NCBI RefSeq assembly: GCF_002964575.1
Contig: NZ_POQQ01000050.1
Span: 53,747-117,746 of the forward strand
Reading direction: 5' to 3'
From: Streptococcus suis
GTDB taxonomy: Bacteria; Bacillota; Bacilli; Lactobacillales; Streptococcaceae
DNA: 64,000 nucleotides
Numbering within the stretch: the first letter of the stretch is position 1; every line of letters begins with the position of its first letter. Below the pieces are notes generated by a model. That model made no database searches, was not told the DNA's origin, and saw only the letters and a program-made list of their open reading frames with translations. Shown one piece after another: positions 27,144 to 34,273 of this stretch. The position numbers and the translations under genes are program-made.

Positions 27144-27818
27144 CTTCCTCTCCTCCTCTGTCCATGTATTTCTATCCAGCAAATGCTCGGCTTTGCTGAT
27201 GACGTCTGTCTGTTGTTGACTAAATTCTCGATTGGCAAAAAATTCCATCCATAAGCGCTGGTTTCGCCCCAAACTTCCCTCGCTCAGCTTGTTCAACTCA
27301 ATAATGACCATCTCAAATGGCTTTTTCAGCTGACCTTCTTTTCCAAAAGGTAATTCCAAGACCTGTCCGTTTTCCTCGGCTGTCAGGACAAAGGAATGAA
27401 TTGGATGCTTGTCGTCAAAATACCGGCTGGCCACTAAGGCGATGGAATAAATAGGCGAAATCTTATCATACATATCATGGGTCCGTTTGACCTTGTCCCT
27501 GACATTAGGCAAGTCCTTGACCAAATGTTGGCAAGAGTAGGTCCAGAGTCGTTTGATAAAACTATGCTGGTGAACCACCTGGATTTCAATGATAACCTGA
27601 GTCCCATCATCCAGTCTGGCTAGAATGTCCACCGTTGTACTAAAGTAGCCCTCCCGCTCTTTCTTGACATCGGCAAGGGTCCCATTCAAAATCTGGACGG
27701 CTTTGGGACGAAAACCTAAAAACGTTTCAATAAAATCAATGGTAATCTCATGGTCGCTGAAAATCTTCTTAGCAGCAATATCTGCCATTGGGTTAATGCT
27801 ATGTCGAAATCTTGTCAA
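26880..27818 (-). CDS. Rpn-family nuclease / putative transposase (PD-(D/E)XK)
   Basis: 312 residues. A TTG start at 27818 is chosen because GGAGG lies six bases upstream (LTRFRHSINPMADIAAKKIF); the ATG 11 codons further up lacks an SD. The nuclease core is seen as FSDHEITIDFIETFLGF ... DILARLDDGTQVIIEIQVVHQ (D-x-EIQ, about residues 75-93). The C-terminus has the repeated EGLQQGLQQGLLDGQ helix typical of these proteins. Rpn proteins cut DNA and can promote recombination or act in phage defence. First gene at the left end of the defence island. Confidence 0.82.
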   Translation of the reverse strand: MTRFRHSINPMADIAAKKIFSDHEITIDFIETFLGFRPKAVQILNGTLADVKKEREGYFSTTVDILARLDDGTQVIIEIQVVHQHSFIKRLWTYSCQHLVKDLPNVRDKVKRTHDMYDKISPIYSIALVASRYFDDKHPIHSFVLTAEENGQVLELPFGKEGQLKKPFEMVIIELNKLSEGSLGRNQRLWMEFFANREFSQQQTDVISKAEHLLDRNTWTEEERKMIDQLAYSAANHFGELETSFLLGRKRGKEEGLQQGLQQGLLDGQLKIAQQMLAEGFAVDMIVRLTGLSQEELDGLKAGREDSEGDSR

Positions 27819-27937
27819 TTTTTTCCTCCGATAAATAGAATTGAGAATCATCTCTATACTATCTATTCGAAGTTCCTAGTAATATTATAGCACTTGGGAG
27901 AACATTTTTCAAAAGCAAAAGGAAGAAAAATTCTTCA

Positions 27938-27978
27938 TATGAAAAAGCAGAGCTGGTAGTCATTCAACTCTGCTTCTT
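27938..27978 (-). terminator. Terminator downstream of hsdM
   Basis: AAGCAGAG and CTCTGCTT arms around a 15-base loop, followed by TTTTT on the minus strand, about 80 bp past the hsdM stop and ahead of the Rpn gene. The rest of 27819-28059 shows nothing. Confidence 0.7.
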
Positions 27979-28059
27979 ATTGTCTCAAGCTACTAAGCCA
28001 GATGAGAATGTGTGATTAGACAGTTAGGAATAAGATGGATAAACTGTCTGCCATTCATC

Positions 28060-29655
28060 CTACTTCAACTTTTCCAGAAAGGCTGTTAGCTCTGCCTGGG
28101 CTTCTGGTGTGGTGCCGACTAGCTGACCAAGCATGGTTTCCAGCTGGGCTGTAGTTTCTGCAATTTCCTTATCAGTCTGGGCAAGCTTGTCCGCAAGTTC
28201 TGTCAGTGGAACGACAGGCTCTTCCTCAAAGGTATCGACATAGCGAGGAATGTTGAGGTTGTAGTCGTTTTCAACAATCTCTTCAAAGCTGGCTAGGTGG
28301 GCAAACTTATCCACATCTTGACGGTCTTCATAAGCTTTCAAAATCTTAGCGATATGGTCATCGGTCATGATATTTTGGTTTTTGCCCTTGTCAAACTCTT
28401 TTGAGGCATCAATAAAGAGAACATCTTTACTGGTACGGTTTTTCTTGAGAATGATGACCGTTGTTGGAATAGAGGTATTATAGAAGATGTTGGCTGGCAG
28501 ACCAATCACGGTGTCAATGGCTCCTTCTTCTAGGAGATGCTGACGAATTTTCTGCTCTGCATTTCCCCTAAAGAGAACCCCGTGAGGAAGGACAATAGCC
28601 ATAACACCCGAATGCTTGAGATGGTAGAAACCATGCAAGAGAAAGGCGAAGTCAGCCTTGGACTTAGGTGCTAAGACGCCGTAGCTTGAGAAACGTGCAT
28701 CTTGCAAGAAACCTGCATCCCCACTCCACTTCTGAGAATAAGGTGGGTTCATAAGCACACCGTCAAAGTCCGTCGGCTCGGTCGTTGGCCAGTCCGCATC
28801 AAGAGTATCACCGACATGAAGTTTTTGGTTTTCGATGGCAACCCCGTGGAGCATCATGTTCATGCGGGCCAGGTTGTAGGTCGAGGTGTTAATCTCCTGA
28901 CCGAAGTAGGAAACGGTCGAAGCCTCTTTACTGTAACGCTTGGCGTTAAGAAGGAGAGAGCCTGACCCCATGGTAGGGTCATAGAGGGTCATGCCCTTTT
29001 GATGCTCACGTCCGAGGAAGACGATCTGAGTCATGAGATGGGATACCGCTTGAGGCGTGTAGAACTCGCCTGCTTTCTTACCAGAATCGCTGGCAAACTG
29101 ACCAATCAGGTACTCATAAGCATCCCCCAAGACATCTCCATCATGGTTGCTGAGGTTGAGTTCATGGAGTTCTTTGATCAGGGCTGAAATAACCTGATTC
29201 TGCTTTTGCGGTGTTGGGCCCAACTTTTTAGAATAAAGGTCAATGTCTTCAAAAAGGTTTTCAAAAATCTCATTTGACTGCTCAATGTCACGGAAGCCCT
29301 GTGCTAAATCTTCCAGCTGGAAGTTGCTAGTGTGGACTTTTACGACCAAGGCCGTAAAGGTCAAACCAGGCTCGATAAAGTAACCCAGCTCATCATCAAG
29401 GACATCCAGCAAGTCTTCCTTGACATCTGGATCCGCAAAGTTTTCTTCATAGAGTGCCTGAGCCTGTGACAAACTGTCAAAGGATTCATCGAGGTTGTCA
29501 CACACTGCCAGAAGCAACTTGTCTGACAGGTATTTGTAGAAAATCAAGCCTAAAAGATAGGACTTGTATTCGTTAGCGTCCATCTTGCCACGGAGAATAT
29601 CCGCCGCATTCCACAGGGACTGGTAAAGGGATTGTGAGTTGTTTGAATTGTTCAT
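28060..29655 (-). CDS. hsdM: Type I restriction-modification methyltransferase subunit M
   Basis: 531 residues. N-terminal HsdM helical domain (LWNAADILRGKMDANEYKSYLLGLIFYKYLSDK), SAM motif I region LYDPTMGSGSLLLNAKRYS (near residue 225), and catalytic NPPY (VLMNPPYSQKW, near residue 299) for N6-adenine methylation. The start MNNSNNSQSLYQSLW at 29655 has only a weak GAAAG before it; the longer frame reads into the toxin locus. It is separated from hsdS by a divergent toxin gene, which is unusual. Confidence 0.94.
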   Translation of the reverse strand: MNNSNNSQSLYQSLWNAADILRGKMDANEYKSYLLGLIFYKYLSDKLLLAVCDNLDESFDSLSQAQALYEENFADPDVKEDLLDVLDDELGYFIEPGLTFTALVVKVHTSNFQLEDLAQGFRDIEQSNEIFENLFEDIDLYSKKLGPTPQKQNQVISALIKELHELNLSNHDGDVLGDAYEYLIGQFASDSGKKAGEFYTPQAVSHLMTQIVFLGREHQKGMTLYDPTMGSGSLLLNAKRYSKEASTVSYFGQEINTSTYNLARMNMMLHGVAIENQKLHVGDTLDADWPTTEPTDFDGVLMNPPYSQKWSGDAGFLQDARFSSYGVLAPKSKADFAFLLHGFYHLKHSGVMAIVLPHGVLFRGNAEQKIRQHLLEEGAIDTVIGLPANIFYNTSIPTTVIILKKNRTSKDVLFIDASKEFDKGKNQNIMTDDHIAKILKAYEDRQDVDKFAHLASFEEIVENDYNLNIPRYVDTFEEEPVVPLTELADKLAQTDKEIAETTAQLETMLGQLVGTTPEAQAELTAFLEKLK

Positions 29656-29681
29656 GTCTGTGATTCTTTCTAAATATATGG

Positions 29682-29687
29682 TATAAT
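29682..29687 (+). promoter_or_regulatory. Extended -10 promoter of the holin-like toxin mRNA
   Basis: TGGTATAAT on the plus strand (extended -10, TGn before TATAAT at 29682-29687). No good -35 is seen. Predicted transcription start near 29694, giving a leader of about 85 nt. Confidence 0.6.
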
Positions 29688-29781
29688 AGAGAGGTAGAGA
29701 AATATGACGGTGGTTCCAACTTTCTAACTGGAGGTGGTGCTTATGGAAATAAGTTCGAAATCTTACAGAAAGGGGGAACAA

Positions 29782-29889
29782 ATGTCTCTAACTGATGTTT
29801 TGATGGTAATGATTGCCTTCGGTGGATTTATCTTAAATCTCATCAATTTAGTCATTATTATCTATAAAACATTCGCAGACAAAAAATAA
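29782..29889 (+). CDS. Holin-like type I toxin peptide (TxpA/BsrG-like)
   Basis: 35 residues: M-S-L-T-D-V-L-M-V-M-I-A-F-G-G then a hydrophobic helix and a basic KTFADKK tail. This is the pattern of the putative holin-like toxin family of Firmicutes, small membrane peptides of type I toxin-antitoxin systems. AGGGGG lies five bases before the ATG. An in-frame ATG at 29743, also with GGAGG, could give a 49-residue form. The gene lies on the opposite strand to hsdS and hsdM, between them. Confidence 0.8.
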   Translation: MSLTDVLMVMIAFGGFILNLINLVIIIYKTFADKK

Positions 29890-29892
29890 AAC

Positions 29893-29916
29893 CGTCAATA
29901 TTTTGGGACACTGACG
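29893..29916. terminator. Central hairpin of the toxin-antitoxin locus
   Basis: CGTCA and TGACG arms with T-rich stretches on both sides can end the toxin mRNA on the plus strand and an antisense RNA on the minus strand. Confidence 0.55.
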
Positions 29917-29998
29917 ATTTTATTTTAATATAAAACAAACATTGTGAACCACCGAAATGGCTCTACTAGGAGTTGGATTGCCGTCCAACTCTTTTTCT
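29893..29998 (-). ncRNA. Predicted antisense RNA (antitoxin) to the toxin mRNA
   Basis: A minus-strand promoter (TTGATA 30028-30033, 17-bp spacer, TAAAAT 30005-30010) would start an RNA near 29998 that runs through the 3' part of the toxin mRNA, with a strong GAGTTGGA/TCCAACTC hairpin at 29970-29991 (also a plus-strand terminator with TTTTTC). The overlap of about 100 nt at the 3' ends resembles TxpA/RatA and related loci. The RNA itself is a prediction. Confidence 0.55.
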
Positions 29999-30004
29999 AT
30001 GCTT

Positions 30005-30033
30005 ATTTTAACAAAATATCGTCAGTTTATCAA
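30005..30033 (-). promoter_or_regulatory. Promoter for the predicted antisense RNA
   Basis: TTGATA and TAAAAT with exactly 17 bp between them, reading toward the toxin gene, in the 190-bp gap between hsdS and the toxin. Confidence 0.55.
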
Positions 30034-30078
30034 GATTTTTATATTGGATAACTTAGGAGCATTTGAGGCATAGCAGAG

Positions 30079-31320
30079 CTATACAAATAATTTACGGAGT
30101 AAGGTCTTTTTCATCTCCTTCAAGCTAGCCAGCTTGTCCTCCACCTGTGCAATCTCTTGGTCGAGGGTTTGGAAGAAGCTCCCGATAGCTTCTTGTTCGG
30201 GAAGGGTGGGGAGGAAGATCGGAATAGTCGATAGTGAAGTCGAACTAATGTGTCTCACAGTCGTTCCTGTTACTAATGGTAAAATATACCGATAGTTAGC
30301 ATTGACCTGATAAGATAAAAATATTGATGAGTTATCTTTTATATTTGCTATTAATATATCTCCTCCAGCTCTCACACCCTCAATAGAAATAGAGGACGTT
30401 CTAGCTAACCCTTGAGGAGTAACATCAGACATTGGAAAAAGTAATGAATTTAATGGAATTTCTTTTCCTTCTACTGACTCCGAAGAATGAAAAATTTCTG
30501 TAATTACTTCTTTATATCTATATAAATCAGCATAGTGTATCACTTTTCCTCCCCTAACTTCTATATTTAAATCAGATTTAGATAATCCTGAACCTTTTTC
30601 CCAAACAACAATTTCCCCCAACTTCACTTCTTCCCAGTCGTCTTCAAAGCCTTGAAAGCGGAGGGCTGGTTTGGTTTGTCCCTTGGCTGGAAAGAGGAGT
30701 TTGAGATAGGTCTTCTTCTGCTCCTTGAGCGTGTCCAACTTACGCTGATGAAGGGTGATTTGACGGTCAAGGGTGGAGAAGAAGGTGCCAATGGCTTTTT
30801 GTTCAGTCTTCTGTATCGGTAAATCTATTGGGGTATTTTTACCTGTATTTATTGTAAATGTTCCTACAGTTCCTATCCCAGCCGATTCTTTTATAAATGT
30901 CTGTATATGATTGCCAATGAATGAATAGTAGAAAAATTTACCATCAATATGATTTTCATTCTTAAACCAAATAATATTCCCATCCTTAAAATAAATCGGT
31001 TCATTCCTTTCAATAAGCATAGGAACACCAATTGTGCCTACTCCAGTAACAAGTAAATCACCTTTAGTGACCTTACCTGAAATTGCTGTATATTCATCAT
31101 ATTTTTTTTGTGATATAAATAAGGGCTCGGTGACTAACTCATTTTTTGATTCTGCAACTATATCTCTTGCCCGTAAAAATCTAACTCCGAAATCTGTCCA
31201 ATCAGATTGATGAATACGTTTTACCGAGGTAACTTCCATTACCTCCCCCAACTTCCGCAGTTCCCAAGAGTCAGTGTGGCCTTGAAAACGATAGGCTGGT
31301 ATATTATTGTTTGTTTTCAT
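30079..31320 (-). CDS. hsdS: Type I restriction-modification specificity subunit S
   Basis: 413 residues with the classic two-fold layout: target recognition domain 1 (about 18-170), a conserved helix (IGTFFSTLDRQITLHQRKLDTLKEQKKTYLKLLFP), target recognition domain 2 (about 225-370) and a second helix (IGSFFQTLDQEIAQVEDKLASLKEMKKTLLRKLF). Both half-subunits begin similarly (RFQGHTDSWELRKLGEV and RFQGFEDDWEEVKLGEI). It overlaps the end of the abiH gene by 17 bp. No second hsdS or recombinase is nearby, so no sign of an inverting system. Confidence 0.94.
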   Translation of the reverse strand: MKTNNNIPAYRFQGHTDSWELRKLGEVMEVTSVKRIHQSDWTDFGVRFLRARDIVAESKNELVTEPLFISQKKYDEYTAISGKVTKGDLLVTGVGTIGVPMLIERNEPIYFKDGNIIWFKNENHIDGKFFYYSFIGNHIQTFIKESAGIGTVGTFTINTGKNTPIDLPIQKTEQKAIGTFFSTLDRQITLHQRKLDTLKEQKKTYLKLLFPAKGQTKPALRFQGFEDDWEEVKLGEIVVWEKGSGLSKSDLNIEVRGGKVIHYADLYRYKEVITEIFHSSESVEGKEIPLNSLLFPMSDVTPQGLARTSSISIEGVRAGGDILIANIKDNSSIFLSYQVNANYRYILPLVTGTTVRHISSTSLSTIPIFLPTLPEQEAIGSFFQTLDQEIAQVEDKLASLKEMKKTLLRKLFV

Positions 31321-32824
31321 TTAATCTCCTCTCAAATGTAACATTAGGACAATCTTCAATTTCTATACGGATATCCTCTTCCTCTAAATTTGTAAACAAA
31401 GTTAAGCTATCAAGGCCAAACTCTTTCGTAATTGGTATTATTTTCACATTTTTCAGATTTATTTTTTCTAACTGTTGGAATTTATCTACATCAAGTTCAA
31501 ACTTAGTTTCGATTTTTAATGTAGAATCCCATATATCTAACCGATGACAAGATGAGTTTTGAATCAAATCATTGATATTGTCAAGAAGTAATGTAGAGTT
31601 AATGATTTGTACCTCACTAGCATGCTTCAATACTGTTTTAAAACTATCGTTTACTAGTAGGGTTGAAAACCAAACTCTATCTTGAACATTTTCGATACAA
31701 ATTGGAACTGATGGGACTTCGTCCTCGAAATCCAATTTTTCAAAAACCCAATTTAACCACCTTGCTTCTTTTTCACTCCGAACATGAATTCTTCTAATAT
31801 TTTCTTCGTTCAAATTTCTTCCAGAAATCAAAACCTTTGAGAAAATATCTTCTTTAGGAATGGTTAAGTTAAACAATTCCTCAAAGTATTCAAGGTCTTT
31901 ATCTGCTATTTGTCCGTCACTTGCAGTAGATGACCGATCAAATAATTCACATGGTTCTTTTTGTAAAATATCAAGAAAGGTCACTAACCTGACTCTCTCT
32001 AAAACATCTCGTTCAAACTGTGAATTTAAGATTTTCAGTTTCTCTTCAAAATCATTTTCAAAGTAAAAAAGATAGATTCGTCTTGCACCTAAAAGATACT
32101 TTCTAAGAAATGGTAAATCACTTGAAGCGAGAGAATGACCTAATATATATAAATCAAAATCTACTTTATCTTTAAAGGAGTCATTTAACCTATCAAACTC
32201 ACTAAAAATAAAGCTATCTCGTTTGACACGCACCATCTTATCATTTTTCAATGAACCCTCTACATGTAAGAGCGAGGAGCTTTCATGTCCAACCAAACCG
32301 CCACCAAAAATAAGATTCGCTTGATTTAGACTACCATGTAGTTGATAAACTTCAGTAGCTATCTCAACTAGCTTTAGGTCACTAAGAGAATTTGTGTAGT
32401 TGAAGTTAATCACATGAGCTTTGTTAAATAAATTTTCATATACAGGATTTAGCTGTAAGTCAGTTGGTAGCGATTGCTTCCAAGAACGATAAACCTGTTG
32501 TAAATAGTTATAAAACTCAAGTTCTAAATTTGAAAGATCTTGATTAAGCTTATCCATCTCATTCACTGCTTGAAACTTCTCAAAGTCAGCTGTGTTTATC
32601 GAGAATACCTTAGCTTCATACAAGGTCTCAAAGTCAGCCCAATTGAATTTTCTTCCGTCAAACTCTTTAACGAAAAGACTGTTGAAATGGTAATATTCTT
32701 CTGGAGTTGATAAGCTGTGTTCCTTAGCCATAAACTCCAGAAAAGAGTTGTAACTACTCTTTATCCCCAAATTCAAGTCAAATCCGTTCCCAACAACAAC
32801 ATATTTCTGTACTTCTTCTGTCAT
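31304..32824 (-). CDS. AbiH-family abortive-infection protein
   Basis: 506 residues. The N-terminus YVVVGNGFDLNLGIKSSYNSFLEFM is the AbiH signature, and the middle part (VINFNYTNSLSDL ... YQLHGSLNQANLIFGGG ... DLYILGHSLASSD) fits the family. AbiH was first described as a lactococcal phage-abortive protein. From about residue 330 the protein continues with a strand-rich region that is not typical and may be a sensor or repeat module. The start at 32824 follows AAGGAGAAG. It sits in the restriction operon directly ahead of, and overlapping, hsdS. Confidence 0.85.
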   Translation of the reverse strand: MTEEVQKYVVVGNGFDLNLGIKSSYNSFLEFMAKEHSLSTPEEYYHFNSLFVKEFDGRKFNWADFETLYEAKVFSINTADFEKFQAVNEMDKLNQDLSNLELEFYNYLQQVYRSWKQSLPTDLQLNPVYENLFNKAHVINFNYTNSLSDLKLVEIATEVYQLHGSLNQANLIFGGGLVGHESSSLLHVEGSLKNDKMVRVKRDSFIFSEFDRLNDSFKDKVDFDLYILGHSLASSDLPFLRKYLLGARRIYLFYFENDFEEKLKILNSQFERDVLERVRLVTFLDILQKEPCELFDRSSTASDGQIADKDLEYFEELFNLTIPKEDIFSKVLISGRNLNEENIRRIHVRSEKEARWLNWVFEKLDFEDEVPSVPICIENVQDRVWFSTLLVNDSFKTVLKHASEVQIINSTLLLDNINDLIQNSSCHRLDIWDSTLKIETKFELDVDKFQQLEKINLKNVKIIPITKEFGLDSLTLFTNLEEEDIRIEIEDCPNVTFERRLNENKQ

Positions 32825-32895
32825 TCCCTTCTCCTTTCTATTTTCATTTTTCTCAAATTCCACATTTTGTTGAAATAGCTCTCAATTATTCAATT

Positions 32896-32985
32896 CTATT
32901 TTGACAAAATACTTATTTTGATAAAATAGACTCATGTTTTTTTCATTCTATTTTGACAAAATGGCTGTTTTGTTAAAATAGAATG
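32896..32985. promoter_or_regulatory. Four palindromic operator-like sites between abiH and fic
   Basis: Two pairs of 11-bp near-palindromes: TTTTGACAAAA and TTTTGATAAAA (pair 1, 32896-32929), TTTTGACAAAA and TTTTGTTAAAA (pair 2, 32944-32985). Each pair is itself an inverted repeat, with outer arms CTATTTT/AAAATAG and CATTCTATTTT/AAAATAGAATG. They sit immediately upstream of the fic promoter and between two divergent genes, as expected for operators of a cooperative regulator. Confidence 0.65.
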
Positions 32986-32997
32986 CTGATTTTGTGG

Positions 32998-33003
32998 TAT
33001 AAT
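32998..33003 (+). promoter_or_regulatory. Extended -10 of the fic promoter
   Basis: TGGTATAAT, 32 bp before the fic ATG, placing the palindromes over the -35 region and upstream. Confidence 0.6.
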
Positions 33004-33034
33004 AGGGCAAAATGCAGCAAATGAGGTTTTTGAT

Positions 33035-34273
33035 ATGAACTATACTGAGTTAAGAAAAATATATTACAGTGATTTTGATAACTATGAAAAAGAGTATCAA
33101 CATCGTCTGAATGGGTATAGTAGCTTGGTGACACAGCTTTATCCACGCTTGATGAAAAAAGACCAGTTTCATACCTCACGCTATCCTCTGTTTGCGGTCC
33201 TGCACTTGGGGATTCAGCTTCTGACCCAAAATATTATTGAAACATCTGATAAAATAAAAACGATTGCCGCCCAGCTACCTGAAGTAGCTCACCAGCAGTT
33301 TTACACCGAGCAGATGTATCAGTCCATCATCTCTACCAATGAAATCGAAGGCATTGCGACAACCCGACAGGAACTGAAAGAGGCTGACAGAATGGTCAGT
33401 ATCAAGGCAAGAGCGGATAAGAAGACCAAACACCTGTCCACCCTACGCATGTACAAGGACATCCTAAACGATGACTTTCTCCATATAGAAAAATTGGAAG
33501 ATATTCGAGCTATCTATGACCAGCTGACCAGTGGGGAGATTGATGAGAATGACCAATTGGACGGTCGGCTGTTCCGTAAGGAGCAGGTCTTTGTTCGAGA
33601 TGAGCAGTCTGGAAAGGCTATCCATATTCCCCCAGTGGATGAAGACCATATCGAAGGAATGCTTAGGGATTGGATTGTCTTTATCAATTCTTCACAGGTT
33701 CCTTATCTCATCAAGGCTAGTCTGGGTCACTACTTTTTTGAAAATATCCATCCATTTTATGATGGAAATGGTCGCTGCGGTCGCTACATTCTGGCTAAAT
33801 ACCTAGCCAGACGGCTGGATAAATTTTCTGGTCTGGTCGTTTCTCAAAAAATAAATGAGTACAAAAACGACTATTATAAAGCCTTTAAGACTAGTGGGCA
33901 TTACCTGAACTGTGCTGATGGAACTTTTTTTGTCCACTATATGTTGAAGTGTATCTTGGAAGGTCAGGAAGAAATTCTGCTGACCTTGCAAGAAAAACAC
34001 TCTGATTTACAAGATTATCAGACTAAATTAGATGAAAACCAAGACCTATCCGATGTGGAAAAATATGTCATCTACCTATTGGCTCAATCAAAACTCTTCG
34101 TGAATGAGGATGATGGTCTGGAAGATAGGGAAATTTTAACCATCGCTAGCCAGTCTCAGCACCACTTTTCCCAACGGTCTATCAAGGACAGTATCCTTAA
34201 ACTAGAGGAAAAAGGTATCTTGCAGGTGATTACTAAAAAACCACTACGGCACATCCTATCCGATAGTTTCTAA
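33035..34273 (+). CDS. Fic-family protein with C-terminal winged-helix region
   Basis: 412 residues. Fic proteins transfer AMP (or related groups) to target proteins. The catalytic HPFYDGNGRCGR is complete (residues 239-250), and the inhibitory helix motif (T-x-x-x-E-G, TNEIEG at 101-106) is on the N-terminal side, as in class II Fic. The C-terminal third looks like a winged-helix DNA-binding domain (SQRSIKDSILKLEEKGILQVI). It is the only plus-strand large gene of the island and ends on the base before the hsdR stop. It may be autoregulated through the four palindromes upstream. Confidence 0.9.
   Translation: MNYTELRKIYYSDFDNYEKEYQHRLNGYSSLVTQLYPRLMKKDQFHTSRYPLFAVLHLGIQLLTQNIIETSDKIKTIAAQLPEVAHQQFYTEQMYQSIISTNEIEGIATTRQELKEADRMVSIKARADKKTKHLSTLRMYKDILNDDFLHIEKLEDIRAIYDQLTSGEIDENDQLDGRLFRKEQVFVRDEQSGKAIHIPPVDEDHIEGMLRDWIVFINSSQVPYLIKASLGHYFFENIHPFYDGNGRCGRYILAKYLARRLDKFSGLVVSQKINEYKNDYYKAFKTSGHYLNCADGTFFVHYMLKCILEGQEEILLTLQEKHSDLQDYQTKLDENQDLSDVEKYVIYLLAQSKLFVNEDDGLEDREILTIASQSQHHFSQRSIKDSILKLEEKGILQVITKKPLRHILSDSF

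Noticed and set aside
30079..31320. Phase-variable (inverting) hsdS system
   Set aside because: Only one hsdS, no second target-recognition cassette and no site-specific recombinase are in the island.
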